From contig JANJXV010000037.1 in the NCBI GenBank assembly GCA_024803745.1, positions 8,643,501 through 8,707,500 of the forward strand: 64,000 nt of DNA, given 5' to 3'. The position numbers and the translations under genes were made by a program. The notes beneath the pieces are model-generated. The model saw only the letters and a list, made by a program, of their open reading frames with translations. It had not been told where the DNA came from and did no database searches. Shown piece after piece: positions 38,250-47,869 of this stretch; within the stretch, counting starts at the first letter, position 1, and the number at the start of each line of letters is the position of its first letter. The stretch is from Megascapheus bottae. Taxonomy: Eukaryota; Chordata; Mammalia; Rodentia; Geomyidae.

Positions 38250-38310
38250 AGCCTCAGTGTCCTCATTTGGGAAATGGAAGGGAAAAATAATGTACATCCA
38301 CTTGAGCCAT
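38250..38310 (+). mobile_element. MIR fragment, sense
   Basis: 'cagcctcagtgtcctcattt' then 'gggaaatggaagggaaaaat'. Confidence 0.6.
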
Positions 38311-38737
38311 AAGGAAAGAGCTCCACGATACATTAAAAAAAAATGTTACTAAAGCTTAAGGGCTAAAGTCGCAGCTCTGGGAGTCTCACTATGACAAGAG
38401 CCTACACATTTTCAAGGAGCTGGCAGGAACTTTGAGATTTGATGGGAGAGGGAAACAAAGGAAGAATGGGTATGCATGGCCCTTCTTGTCCAAGCAAGTG
38501 ATCTGACTGATCACTGTTCCATTGCTGGTGGTGCCAGGGTTTGTGAGAAGTCATTATCATTGTCCTCACTGGAGGGGAGATGTAGCGCCTGCTCTGGGGG
38601 CAGCCTCAACACCATGGGTTGTTGGCTTCACTTGCAGTGTGGTTTCATCATAAGGCATATGTCCTGCAAGGCTCACTGTTGCTTGGAGAATATTTCAGTT
38701 CCCTTGTCATAACAATGTTTATCAATCAGTTTTGTGT
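38311..38737. other. Unique noncoding DNA, no gene seen
   Basis: A 78-codon frame at 38476-38712 has no family resemblance. Confidence 0.4.
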
Positions 38738-38999
38738 TTTGCTTGGTACCATCTCTAGGGCTTGAAGCCTGGGCACTGTCCCTGGGAGCTTTTCTTTTCT
38801 TTCTTTTTTTTTTTTAAATATCAAGTCTACTTGAGCCAGAACTCCACTTACAGCTTTTTTGAGGTGAGGGGGGCAGGAAGGGTAGTTCATGGAGATAAGA
38901 GTGTCACAGACTCTTCTGTCTGGTCTAGCTTCGAACCATGATCCTAAGATCCCAGCCTCTTGAGTAGCTACAATTATGGGCATGAGCCACCAATGCTCA
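38738..38999 (-). mobile_element. 7SL-ID chimeric SINE, antisense
   Basis: Right unit 'ctagggcttgaagcctgggc', a T/C-rich insertion (38788-38816), and a G-rich linker expansion (38861-38883) before the head. Confidence 0.88.
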
Positions 39000-39034
39000 T
39001 TATTACAATATTTTCCCCTCACCCCCCACTATTC

Positions 39035-39490
39035 TCCTCCTCTGTTACTAGGGCTTAAAATAGGGGCTTTGCAATCATACTTAGCATTTTCAACCAGGGC
39101 TGGCACTTTGCCACTTGAGACACCTCTCTACTTCTGGCTTTTTAACTGATTAACTGGAAAAAAGAATCTTTTTCTTTCTTTCTTTTTTTTTTTTGCTAGT
39201 CCTGGGGCTTGAACTCAGGTCCTGAGCACTGACCTTGGGCTTTCTCAAGGTTAGAGCTCTATCACATGAGCCACAGCACCACTTCTGCCTTTTTTCTATG
39301 TATGTGGTACTAAGGACTCAAACCCAGGTCTTTGTGCATGCTAGGCAAGCACTCTACCACTAGGCCAAATTCCTGGCCCCAGAAGAAAGAATCTTATAGA
39401 CTTTTCTGCTTGAGCTGGCTTCAAACAAAAATCCTCAGATCTCAGCCTCATGAGTAGCTAGGATTGCAGATATGAGCAGCTGGTGCCTAG
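39035..39490 (-). mobile_element. 7SL-ID chimeric SINE, antisense, split by an ID-ID dimer
   Basis: The left part ends at 'gattaactggaaaaaagaat'. The right part resumes at 39381 with 'aagaatcttatagacttttc' and ends 'gagcagctggtgcctag'. The younger dimer lies between. Confidence 0.92.
39161..39395 (-). mobile_element. ID-ID dimer SINE, antisense, nested, with target duplication
   Basis: The body spans about 39171-39380 with both units present. A 10-bp repeat 'aaagaatctt' at 39161-39170 and 39386-39395 is the host SINE sequence duplicated at insertion. Confidence 0.94.
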
Positions 39491-39747
39491 TTTTGTTTTT
39501 GTTTTTTTTTAAATGTACACTTCTTAAAGGAACAACTGGTGCATGTGTGTGTTTTATGTATGTGTATCCACTGTATCAGAAAATTCACAAAATGACTAAA
39601 ATAGCTCTTCTTCTCTAGGGAGCAGAGCTAGGGTTGTGGCAAGAAAAAAAAGACTTACTTTTCATGGAATAAAGTTGATACAATTTGAATTGTTTACTTT
39701 GCACCAGTTTTATTTTTCAATTAAATATTTTTTTAAAAAATTGGGGT
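39491..39747. other. AT-rich unique noncoding DNA
   Basis: T- and A-rich runs. No repeat or exon recognised. Confidence 0.4.
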
Positions 39748-39855
39748 TAATTGTACTTACAGGGTTGCCTCAGGACTAAATGATCTAATACATGCAAAGT
39801 GCTTAGCATGATGCCTTAGCACACAGAAAATACTAGATTCCAAGCCATTATTGAG
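39748..39855 (+). mobile_element. MIR fragment, sense
   Basis: 'gttgcctcaggactaaatga' and 'atacatgcaaagtgcttagc' are the sense 3' part of MIR. Confidence 0.82.
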
Positions 39856-40134
39856 TGTGTGGAAGGGCAAAGGTACCTGTTCCCATCCTTCAATTTTTCC
39901 ATGGCCTGTTTCAGTCATAGGTGTTACTTTGGCCAAGGGAATGCCTACCTGGTTGGATATGCTCTCTTGCATCTCTACCTTTTCTAGAACATGCCTTTGG
40001 AAGCTGTACCTATCTCACAGGTTGGAGCCAGATTTGGCTGAGCCCAGTTCAGGTCAGCTAAACCTAGTCAGCCTGAAGGAAGTAAATAGTGCTATATGCA
40101 TCTCTCTTGGAGGTGGTTGTGACACAGCATTATT
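39856..40134. other. Unique noncoding DNA, no gene seen
   Basis: A 95-codon frame has no recognisable features. Confidence 0.4.
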
Positions 40135-40262
40135 ATAGCAAAAAGTTCACTTATGCAGAGCATCTGTTATAGTCTAATACTGTGCTAAGTACTGGGATAC
40201 AGAGATGTGCCAGATGTGCTTCCTGTCCTCTGGCAGCTTTTAATCTAATGATGATAGACCTT
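40135..40262 (-). mobile_element. L2 3' fragment, antisense
   Basis: 'actgtgctaagtactgggat', 'acagagatgtgccagatgtg' and 'ctctggcagcttttaatcta' follow the antisense L2 end. Confidence 0.65.
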
Positions 40263-40306
40263 AAGAGTATTTGATGCATTTAATGGCAGGAAGATAAGGA
40301 GGCTCA

Positions 40307-40500
<194 letters not shown>

Positions 40501-40676
40501 ACATTCCATGAACAAGTGACTGGAACTAAGATGAGTGAACATTAACTAGGTAAACTCTTACCACTTGAAGACTAGAATATGCAAAGCCCCTGAGGCAGAA
40601 AGAGGCCAACTATTTGGAAAGGGAAAATGAGGTGAAGAGGTAAGAGTGATATGGTATGGGCCTACAATTCAGGCTG

Positions 40677-40680
<4 letters not shown>
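40501..40680. other. Unique noncoding DNA
   Basis: No repeat or exon recognised. Confidence 0.4.
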
Positions 40681-40711
<31 letters not shown>

Positions 40712-40729
40712 TGTGTGTATGTGTGTGTG
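40681..40729. repeat. (GT)n microsatellite
   Basis: About 22 GT units with tt and at interruptions, at the tail side of the next SINE. Confidence 0.95.
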
Positions 40730-40948
40730 CATACTGGTAATAGGGCTTGAACTAAGGGCCTGGGTGCTGTTATTTAGCTTTTTGGCTCAAGGCTGGTATT
40801 CTACCACTTGAGCCACAGGCTTCACTTCTGGCTTTTTTGTTGATTAGTGGGAAATGAGTCTCTTGGGTTTGTCTGCCTGAGCTGACTGGTGCTTTGACTC
40901 TTGATCCTCATATCTAAGCTAGGGCCACAAGCCTCAGCCGCTGGTGCA
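40730..40948 (-). mobile_element. 7SL-ID chimeric SINE, antisense
   Basis: 'taatagggcttgaactaagg' through 'cctcagccgctggtgca'. The head carries an insertion around 'gactggtgctttgactc'. Confidence 0.9.
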
Positions 40949-41079
40949 GAGCTGGTTTATTTTGTTTTGTTTTGTTTTTCAGGTATTGTGAAACTATTGG
41001 TGGGTCTGGAAAGAGGATTTGGTGGAAAGGAGCACAAGGAAGATAGACTCGCATTCTATGGCAGTCATTTTGATAGAAT

Positions 41080-41105
41080 ATATATATATATATATATATA
41101 TATAT
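41080..41105. repeat. (AT)n microsatellite
   Basis: About 13 AT units, self-complementary. Confidence 0.96.
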
Positions 41106-41444
41106 GCTGGAAGGTATGTCAAAGTGACTATTACATCTGGATCCAACTCTGTCCCTGTCAGTTTTGTCTACATCCACCCCATGAATGTTCCTGTTTGCAG
41201 TCATGTGTGCTGGGTGGGCTCCAGGCCTCCTAGCCCTTCTCCAGGTCCTTGAAAACCTTAGGATCTTCTTCATCTATAACATATATTCCCAAGACCACTT
41301 TCTTAGCAGCTTGGGTTTTCTCACTCCTGGGATGGTGGCTGGCCCTGGCACTGGTGAAGCCTGAAGGCTATCCAGGTACCCTGGATCTGAGATGGGTGAT
41401 GACACTTCTGGTGTTACAGGGAAAAGCGAGGTGGCACCAAAGGC
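41106..41444. other. Unique noncoding DNA, no gene seen
   Basis: No repeat recognised. Frames of 77-119 codons cross it on both strands without protein character. Confidence 0.4.
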
Positions 41445-41590
41445 CCTGGCATCTGCGAGCTTCACATCAGCGCAAATCAATGCAAGATTAAAATTCATGA
41501 TGGTTCCGGGGCACAACTGCAAACAATTTGTTCAGTAAACTTGGCTCTAATTGGCATTCGTAGGGTTTCCTGTTAATCAGTACCCTTGGG
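41445..41590. promoter_or_regulatory. Candidate conserved noncoding element
   Basis: 'ctgcgagcttcacatcagcg', 'caaatcaatgcaagattaaa', 'caaacaatttgttcagtaaa' (ACAAT/ATTGT SOX-type cores in inverted arrangement), 'gctctaattggcattcgtag' and 'tttcctgttaatcagt'. Transposon-free. Conservation is inferred. Confidence 0.5.
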
Positions 41591-42349
41591 CTCTGGTGGG
41601 GATGCTCTGTCTCCCCATGACAGGATAGGGAGCACGAAGGATGAGGGTGAAAGTAAGAAGAAGGGATCAGAGATGTTCAAATATGGACCCAGTCATGTGC
41701 CTGGGTGGGTCTCAATGTGTGGACTGAAGGACCAGGTTGGGGGTCCATAGCTTACTTTGCTTAGGGATGCTCTTGGACCACTCTGTGTGACTATGCTGAA
41801 CTGGGTATGCATCCGACTCACTGTGGGCTGGTTCTGTGGGAGAGGCTGAGTCTGTTGGCTATGCCTTGGTGCTGTGGTGCATGCAGAATAGTTGGGGTAT
41901 GTGCAGGTGAAGAGCTGTCCTTGTGTTTGTGTCAGTGCCCATACATCACGGCACTCAGGCAGGGTGGTGGTGTGGCTGTGTGCATGGAGCTGAGTGTCAA
42001 TGTGGACACCCCTGGTCCACAGTCCTCATGTGGCTTTCTCTCCAGATCCACAACATGGTAGCTGGTGATGCAGCTGGGGTGTGGCTTGTTTTCAAGCTGG
42101 TGCTTCCTGGTTGATCCAGCATAGGTGAGACATCTGTTTGGACATGTACAAACACACACATGTATGTACTGACATACAAATGTCCCTGTGTGTATCTAAG
42201 CATGTATGTGCTTGTGCTATCCCAGAGTGTCTCCAGCTCTGCTTCCTGCTTCCTGTCACTTAATCTTGTCTGGGCACCCGCCCTGTGCTACCACTTTTCC
42301 CCTAGTTCTGGAAGGTCTCTTCCACCAGGGACCCAAGACTCAGGACAAG
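41591..42349. other. Unique noncoding DNA, no gene seen
   Basis: TG/CA-rich patches at 42140-42210. No exon is recognised. Confidence 0.4.
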
Positions 42350-42436
42350 ATTTTTGTTTTTGTTTTATGGAACTTCTGTGGCTGGCTTGCTAGGCAGGTG
42401 CTGTACCATTTAAGCCACACCTCCAGCATTAGGCAA
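42350..42436 (-). mobile_element. ID-like fragment, antisense
   Basis: 'gcttgctaggcaggtgctgt' and 'accatttaagccacacctcc' match the antisense 5' half of an ID element. Confidence 0.6.
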
Positions 42437-42469
42437 AGGTCTTTTGCAGGTTTGGCTAGAAAAGATCAA

Positions 42470-42645
42470 TGACCTTAACTATGAGGAGAATTCACCAAAA
42501 GAAATCATGAGGAACGAATGCTTAATTAAATACCGACAAACCATCACATTATGCCAACTGTAAAGCCACTCAACTCATCTGCGTCTACACAGATCATCTG
42601 TAATGTGAGAGCGGGTGTATTTGATTGCACTTGATGTTAGGTGAA
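42470..42645. promoter_or_regulatory. Candidate conserved noncoding element
   Basis: 'gaacgaatgcttaattaaat', 'accgacaaaccatcacatta', 'agatcatctgtaatgtgaga' and 'gcgggtgtatttgattgcac'. An AT-rich core with TTAATTAA and retained CpGs, no transposon, no frame. Confidence 0.5.
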
Positions 42646-42839
42646 GTGGAGTCTCCTGAAGACAGCCTCTGCCAGTCCCTGGGGCTCTAGGCAGGTATCC
42701 CCAACTCTTTGCTCATCTTACAGGGAGGAGTCCTCTGTCCTTGTGCAGTGAGAAAGGTCACGTTAGCACACACAGGTAGCAACTGCAGTGCTTGTGTAAT
42801 TGTGTAAGGGCGTGTCTCATGCTGAGATGGTTATGGTGC
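42646..42839. other. Unique noncoding DNA
   Basis: No repeat or exon recognised. Confidence 0.4.
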
Positions 42840-43008
42840 TTCTTTCTGTGCATGAGTATGTGTTTGGATATGTATTTATGCTTGTACAGGTGTATGCATT
42901 CATGTATGTATTACACACAATAGTGCATATTTCCCTGTATGAACAAACGCATGCATATTGCATGCTGGTGTTGAATGTGTGTGCGTGCGTGTGTGTGTGT
43001 GTAAATGT

Positions 43009-43045
<37 letters not shown>

Positions 43046-43046
43046 A
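42840..43046. repeat. TG-rich tract with (TG)n core
   Basis: Scattered tgtg and tatg units lead into (TG)n at about 42976-43043, with tgcgtgcg steps. Confidence 0.9.
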
Positions 43047-44127
43047 TCTAAACAGATGCCTTGCCTGTGCTGTGCTGGTTGGGACTGGCTGCCCCATTCC
43101 TAGCCTGCTCCAGTCATTATCTCAGCAGGAGCAGCGCTTGCCCTGAGGCCGCCCTCACTCTTCCAAGCAGCTGCTGCTTCCCCCAAATTAACCCCTGGGC
43201 TCCAGCTTCTCATTTTCCTGTTAGGGGGCCTTGAGCTGGCTGGGGAGGGGTCTCTGAGGACAGTGGTCCTGGTAGACAAGTCTGTCTTCCCAGCCTCAGC
43301 CCCGCCTCTGGCTCACAGGGGTCCCTCTTGTGTTTTGAGTCCCGTGGCTATGGATTGCAGGGACTGGCTTGTGTGATGGAGCATCGGAGGGTTTCTGAGT
43401 GCATGAGTGTGTGTGCGCATGTGCATGAGGCTGACCACAAAGCACTGTGTGGCAGGGCCTGGATCCTTGGGAAGAATACAGCTGCTCTCTAGGTCCTATC
43501 ATAGGGCCTGAGCCCCTCTGGCAGTGGGAAGGGCAAGAAGAGCATGTATTGTAGATGGCGGGATTGGCTTTGCCAGCTAGGGAGGCTGTGATTCCACCTC
43601 AGGCTTATCTAGGGGTACTTAGACAGAGGGTGCAGCACCTTCCACCTGCCCTCAGGGTGACTCCATGCAGAGGAAGCCCAGGATCTCAGCAGAAGATGCT
43701 GAGGAAGGGGGAAGCAGAGAGAATGACAGAGAGTTAGGAGATGGCTGCCTGCTGTTGCTCTGAGGCGACAGAGCTTCCCAGCACCAAGGTAAGACCCAGA
43801 CCTGGAGGACACAGAGGGACATTTACCCCCTTGTTGGGTACTCTAGGCTGTCATGGCTGTGTGACAGACACACAGCCTGGGAACGCAGTATCCACCACCA
43901 GTGCATTGGCTCTGACCAGATGTTCACATTCTACCTTTTACTACTGGGATTGTCATGGCAGGACTTGCCCAGGAACAGATGTGCTGGTAGAGGCGGCAGG
44001 TTTGTAAGCAGCCTGGGTCAGGGAAGCTCAGGCCTTTGGTTGCTCAAGTCTGAATGACCATTATAACAAAAGTATTTGCATTAACAACAACAACAGAAGC
44101 AATATGGAGAACACGCTCCATCAGAGA
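43047..44127. other. Unique noncoding DNA, one weak exon-like start
   Basis: No transposon is recognised. At 43741 an ATG begins 16 codons that end at a consensus donor (CAAG|GTAAGA, cut after 43788). No acceptor partner or homology was found, so I do not call a gene. 44065-44095 has (CAA)n. Confidence 0.4.
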
Positions 44128-44342
44128 CAGCTCATTCATCTCTACAGCTAAGTGCCTTGTGAGTTAGGTACTAGTTCCTCATTTTACAGATGAGGAAACT
44201 GAGGTTTAGGTAGACTAATACTTTATCAAGATCATATACCTAGCCAGATGCTGATGGCTCATGCCTGTAAATCTTAGCTACTCAGGAGGTTGAGATCTGA
44301 GGTATATGGTTCAAAGCCAACCTTGGGTAGGAAAGTCTGGGA

Positions 44343-44344
<2 letters not shown>

Positions 44345-44400
<56 letters not shown>
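44345..44400. repeat. (CT)n microsatellite
   Basis: About 28 CT units at the tail side of the nested antisense SINE. Confidence 0.97.
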
Positions 44401-44402
<2 letters not shown>

Positions 44403-44675
44403 GTCAGTTGTGGAGCTTGGACTCTGGGCCTGCGCTGTCCTTCTTCAGCTCAAGGCTTCCTCACCACCCCAGGGCCTGGGTGTTGTCCCTGAGCTCTTTA
44501 GCTCAAGGCTAGCATTCTACTACTTAAGCCATAGCACCACTTCCGGTTTTCTAGTGGTTAGCTGGAGATAAAAGTCTCACAATCTATTTAGTGCCCAGAC
44601 TGGCTTTGAACCAAGATCCTCAGATCTCAGCTTCCTGAGTAGCTAGGATTATAGGTGTGAGCCACCTCACCCGGC
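44401..44675 (-). mobile_element. 7SL-ID chimeric SINE, antisense, nested
   Basis: 'gtcagttgtggagcttggac' opens the right unit, which contains a partial duplication (two 'gggcctg...tgtcc...gctca' passages at 44425-44510). Head end 'gtgagccacctcacccggc'. Confidence 0.92.
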
Positions 44676-44814
44676 TATCTGTGAGACTCTTATCTTCAAT
44701 TAATCACCAAAAATCCAAAAGTGGTGCTGTGGTTCAAGTGGTAGAGAGCTCCAGTCTTGAGGGACAGTGCTCAGGCCCTGAGTTCAAACCCTAGTACCAG
44801 CACTCACACAATTC

Positions 44815-45096
44815 TTATTAAGGCTAACTCACAGTTCAACCAAATGACAGGGATTGGGTGTTTGAAAGAGGAAAGTAGAGTCAAGGGAGGGAGATTGAAT
44901 GAGGAAGTGGGGGAGAAAGTAGTCATAAAATCCAATGCATATCCTACAAAATTAAGAAAAGCGAGAGAGGGGTGGGGCTGGAAGGGATGGGGGAGAGTGC
45001 TGAAAGGGGGGGCATTGATCAAGACATATTATATTCATAAACTGCTTTGTTGAATAGCAACTCTTTTGTACAACTACTTAGACTTTTAAAAAAAAT
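44815..45096 (+). mobile_element. L1 3' end, sense, 5'-truncated
   Basis: A purine-rich, G-rich tract ('gaaagcgagagaggggtggg'-like, 44960-45008) is followed by 'attgatcaagacatattata', 'aaactgctttgttgaatagc' and 'aactcttttgtacaactact', then an A-rich end. This matches rodent L1 3' untranslated sequence from memory. No ORF2 remains. Confidence 0.72.
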
Positions 45097-45126
45097 TTAA
45101 AGAAGATCAGATATTTAGTAAGTGAC

Positions 45127-45412
45127 AGAGATGAGATCTTTTTTTCTTTTTCTTTTTTCTTTTTCTTTTTTTGTCATCGTGGGGTTTGAACTCTGGGCCT
45201 GGTCACTGTCCCTGAGCTCTTTAGCTCAAGGTTAGCACTTTACTACTTGAGCCACAGCACCACTTCCGGTTTTCTGGTGGTTAATTGGAGATAAGAGTCT
45301 CATGGACTTCCATGCTGGGGCTGGCTTTGAACCCGGATCCTCAGATTTCAGTCTTCTGAATAGCTGGGATTATTGGCATGAGCCACCAGTGCCTGGCCAG
45401 AGATGAGACCTT
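45127..45412 (-). mobile_element. 7SL-ID chimeric SINE, antisense, with 14-bp target duplication
   Basis: The T/C tail complement at 45139-45172, a full right unit and a full head, ending 'ccaccagtgcctggcc'. 'agagatgagatctt' at 45127-45140 recurs as 'agagatgagacctt' at 45399-45412. Confidence 0.95.
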
Positions 45413-45435
45413 AAGATCACAAAATCACAGTCCCC

Positions 45436-45559
45436 ATGCTTGTGAGACCCCTTTTCTCATCTTCCGAGCAGCACAGGCTTCTGAATAACTGTGACCCTCA
45501 GGTGGGGACTAGCTTGGCAACTGTGCCCACCAAAGGCAAAATGCAGGGGGGACTGGGAA
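45436..45559. other. Unique noncoding DNA
   Basis: No repeat or exon recognised. Confidence 0.4.
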
Positions 45560-45925
45560 GCATAGGGTGTCCTTACGCCGTGTTTGCAGAGTCTGACATC
45601 TACCTGGCCCTGTTTTCATTCGCTTTTTGGTTGAGAAGGGAAAAGGCCTACGTTTTTATGACACTAGTTGTGATTCTATTTTCTGTTTAAATCCTGGGTG
45701 AGAGAAAAATAAGAGACATCAGAGAAACCTTCAGAATCTCATCTGCAGAGTCTGAGCTGCAGATAAATGAGCCTCCTGCAGAAATGCTACATCAAAGCAA
45801 ATTTTCTCAGCTGTATTTTCTTTCTTCTAATAGGGTCATTTACTACATTAATATTCCAGGAAGTCATTTTAATGTCATGTTTATCATCCATTGGGAAAGT
45901 TGAACAGGATCAATATGTAACCAGT
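45560..45925. promoter_or_regulatory. Candidate conserved noncoding element, ~365 bp
   Basis: Transposon-free, AT-leaning block: 'cattcgctttttggttgaga', 'cctacgtttttatgacacta', 'gctacatcaaagcaaatttt', 'tttactacattaatattcca' and 'ggaagtcattttaatgtcat'. Paired TCATTTTAATG/CATTAAT homeodomain cores and an ATCAAAG TCF-type site. Not coding in any frame for long. Confidence 0.5.
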
Positions 45926-46121
45926 GTAGATCTGGGGGGTCTTGGGGGAGAAGGTGAGCATTTGGGGGCACTGGTGATGCCACATGTGGGAGTACTTTTA
46001 TAGGAGCAGGGGGGCTGTGAGGGAGTAAGAAGGCAATTGTCAGAACACACGTTGAAGGAGCATTATGGAGCATCTACTGGTGTGAGACATTGATCATGCC
46101 TTATGTTTTTATTTAAATGAT
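45926..46121. other. Unique noncoding DNA
   Basis: G-rich near 45930-45960. No repeat or exon recognised. Confidence 0.4.
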
Positions 46122-46588
46122 TTTTTTGTGTGTGTGTGCCAATAGTGTGGTTTGAACTCAGGACCTGGGTGCTGTCACATAGCCTTTTTTTTTTTTTTTT
46201 CAAAACTGGTACTCTGGGGCCAGGAATTTGGTCTAGTAGTAGAGTGCTTGCCTAGCATGCACAAAGACCTGGGTTCCATTCCTCTGTATCATATACACAG
46301 AAAAAGCTGGAAGTGGTGCTGCATTTCAAGTGGTAGAGCTCTAGCCTTGAGAAAGCCCAAGGACAATGCTCAGGCTCTAAGTTCAAGCCCCATGACTGGC
46401 CAAAAAAAAAAAAAAAGACTGGTGCTCTACCATTTGAGTCACAGCTCCACTCTTGGCTTTTTTTGGTAGTTGATTGGAGATACGAGTCTCACAAAGTTTC
46501 ATAGCTGGGCTGGCTTGGAATAACAATCCTCAGATCTCAACCTCTTGGGTAGCTAGGATTTATAGGTGTGAACCCACAGTGCCCAACC
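46122..46588 (-). mobile_element. 7SL-ID chimeric SINE, antisense, split by a sense ID-ID dimer
   Basis: Left part to about 46216 ('tgtggtttgaactcaggacc'), right part 46418-46588 ('gtgctctaccatttgagtca' to 'acccacagtgcccaacc'). Confidence 0.92.
46205..46428 (+). mobile_element. ID-ID dimer SINE, sense, nested, with target duplication
   Basis: The body (about 46218-46417) starts 'ggccaggaatttggtctagt' and ends in an A14 tail. 'actggtactct' at 46205 recurs as 'actggtgctct' at 46418, the host SINE's own bases. Confidence 0.94.
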
Positions 46589-46628
46589 AAGCCATATGTT
46601 TTAAAATCATTGTAAAGATACATAAAGT

Positions 46629-46818
46629 AGGACTGGAGCGTGGCCTCTTGGTAGAGTCTCCCCTAGCATGCATGAAGACCTGGATTCGATTTCTTGGTAC
46701 CACATACATAGAAAAAGCTGGAAGTGGTGCTGTGGCTCAGGTGGTAGAGCTCTAGCCTTGAGAAAAACCCAAGTACAGTGCCCAGGCCCTGAGTCCAAGC
46801 CCCAGGACTTGTGCGGGG
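46629..46818 (+). mobile_element. ID-ID dimer SINE, sense
   Basis: The left unit has 'gtggcctcttggtagagtct' and a damaged B box (GATTCGATTTC). The right unit is complete but the A tail is lost. Confidence 0.92.
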
Positions 46819-46821
46819 TTG

Positions 46822-47033
46822 GAGGAGCTCCAATCCTGGGACTTGAACTCTGAACTTGGTTGCTATCCCTAAGCTTTTGTGCTCAAGGCTGGTCCTCTAC
46901 CACTTGAGCCACAGTTCCACTTTCAACTTTTTGTGGTTAATTGGAGATAAGGGTCTCATGGACTTTCCTGCCTTGTCTGACTTTGAACAGTGGTCCTTCG
47001 ATCTCAGCTTCCTGAATGGCCCTGATTATAGAT
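46822..47033 (-). mobile_element. 7SL-ID chimeric SINE, antisense
   Basis: 'caatcctgggacttgaactc' through 'tggccctgattatagatg'. It lies tail to tail with the preceding sense dimer, so the shared right units form an inverted repeat. Confidence 0.9.
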
Positions 47034-47039
47034 GTATTT

Positions 47040-47130
47040 TTCTTTTTATTATAGGTATTTTTATTTTCATCTTTTAATGTAGAGAAACTGAGGCATGGAA
47101 GATTTGTCATATGACCATGCTTTTATAGAA
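47040..47130 (-). mobile_element. MIR fragment, antisense
   Basis: 'taggtatttttattttcatc' and 'agagaaactgaggcatggaa' mark antisense MIR. Confidence 0.65.
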
Positions 47131-47869
47131 CTCTGACTTACCCTTTCAATAAATAAGTGTTAAGTGCCCACTCTGTGCTAGGCATTTACCTACCAGCTGG
47201 AGACTTCAGGTCAATGAAAGTTAATTTACCAAGAACCTAAGGGTTGGTGGCAAATCTATTGACCATCTCTTCTGGTGAATTGCCTGCTTCTAGGGCACAG
47301 GTGGGCTACTGTCCTTGTAGAGGTTATAGTCAGGTGTTGGGGAATGGGCTATTGTCAAATGACTACACAGGGAAGAGATTGATACCCCTGAGGTGGGGCC
47401 TCTGGGCTGCAGAACTAAAACTGGAGCTTCATTGGGCTGAGATCCACAGAAACTCCAGGGCACTGTGGGGGCAGCTGGGAGATGGGATGAATGGAGACAA
47501 TTCCAAGGGTGAGTGTGTAGTCAAGAGGAGCTGAGGACTTGAGGGGCTGTTGAGGGAGCGGTAAACTGCAGTGGGGCTTCCTTGTCATGGAAAGGTCTTC
47601 GGGAGCAGACTTGTACCCCCGATGAAGCAGATTGCATCCAGGCTTGTATGCCTGAGCTCTCTGAAGCTCTGCCTGAATCCATGGTAGCAGACTGGTGGGA
47701 GGTGGGTCTTTCACAGCTCTGTGAGATGGGTCTTTGGGGACTGAGAGGCAGAGAGGGTAAAAACCTTGGGATCAGCAGTGAATTTTCTCTTTCTCTCCCT
47801 ACTTTGGATCTTAAGCTCAGCCTGCTGGTGTTATCTTCACAATGAGTCCAGAACCTGACCTCTTAGCAC
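47131..47869. other. Mostly unique noncoding DNA
   Basis: A short MIR- or L2-like 'gcccactctgtgctaggcat' lies at about 47165-47187. No exon is recognised. Confidence 0.45.

Larger units (their letters stand above)
44238..44805 (+). mobile_element. 7SL-ID chimeric SINE, sense, split by an antisense copy
   Basis: Left part 44238-44344 (head 'gatggctcatgcctgtaaat'), right part 44676-44805 (junction 'cttcaattaatcaccaaaaa', right unit 'gtgctgtggttcaagtggta'). A (CT)n tract and an antisense copy fill the gap. Confidence 0.92.
44128..45435 (-). mobile_element. MIR, antisense, split by three insertions
   Basis: Left piece 44128-44237 ('acagatgaggaaactgaggt', 'tcaagatcatatacc'). Middle piece 45100-45138 ('gaagatcagatatttagtaa', 'gtgacagagatgagatc'). 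Right piece 45399-45435. The order matches one MIR, interrupted by a SINE plus L1 block and later by another SINE. Confidence 0.7.
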
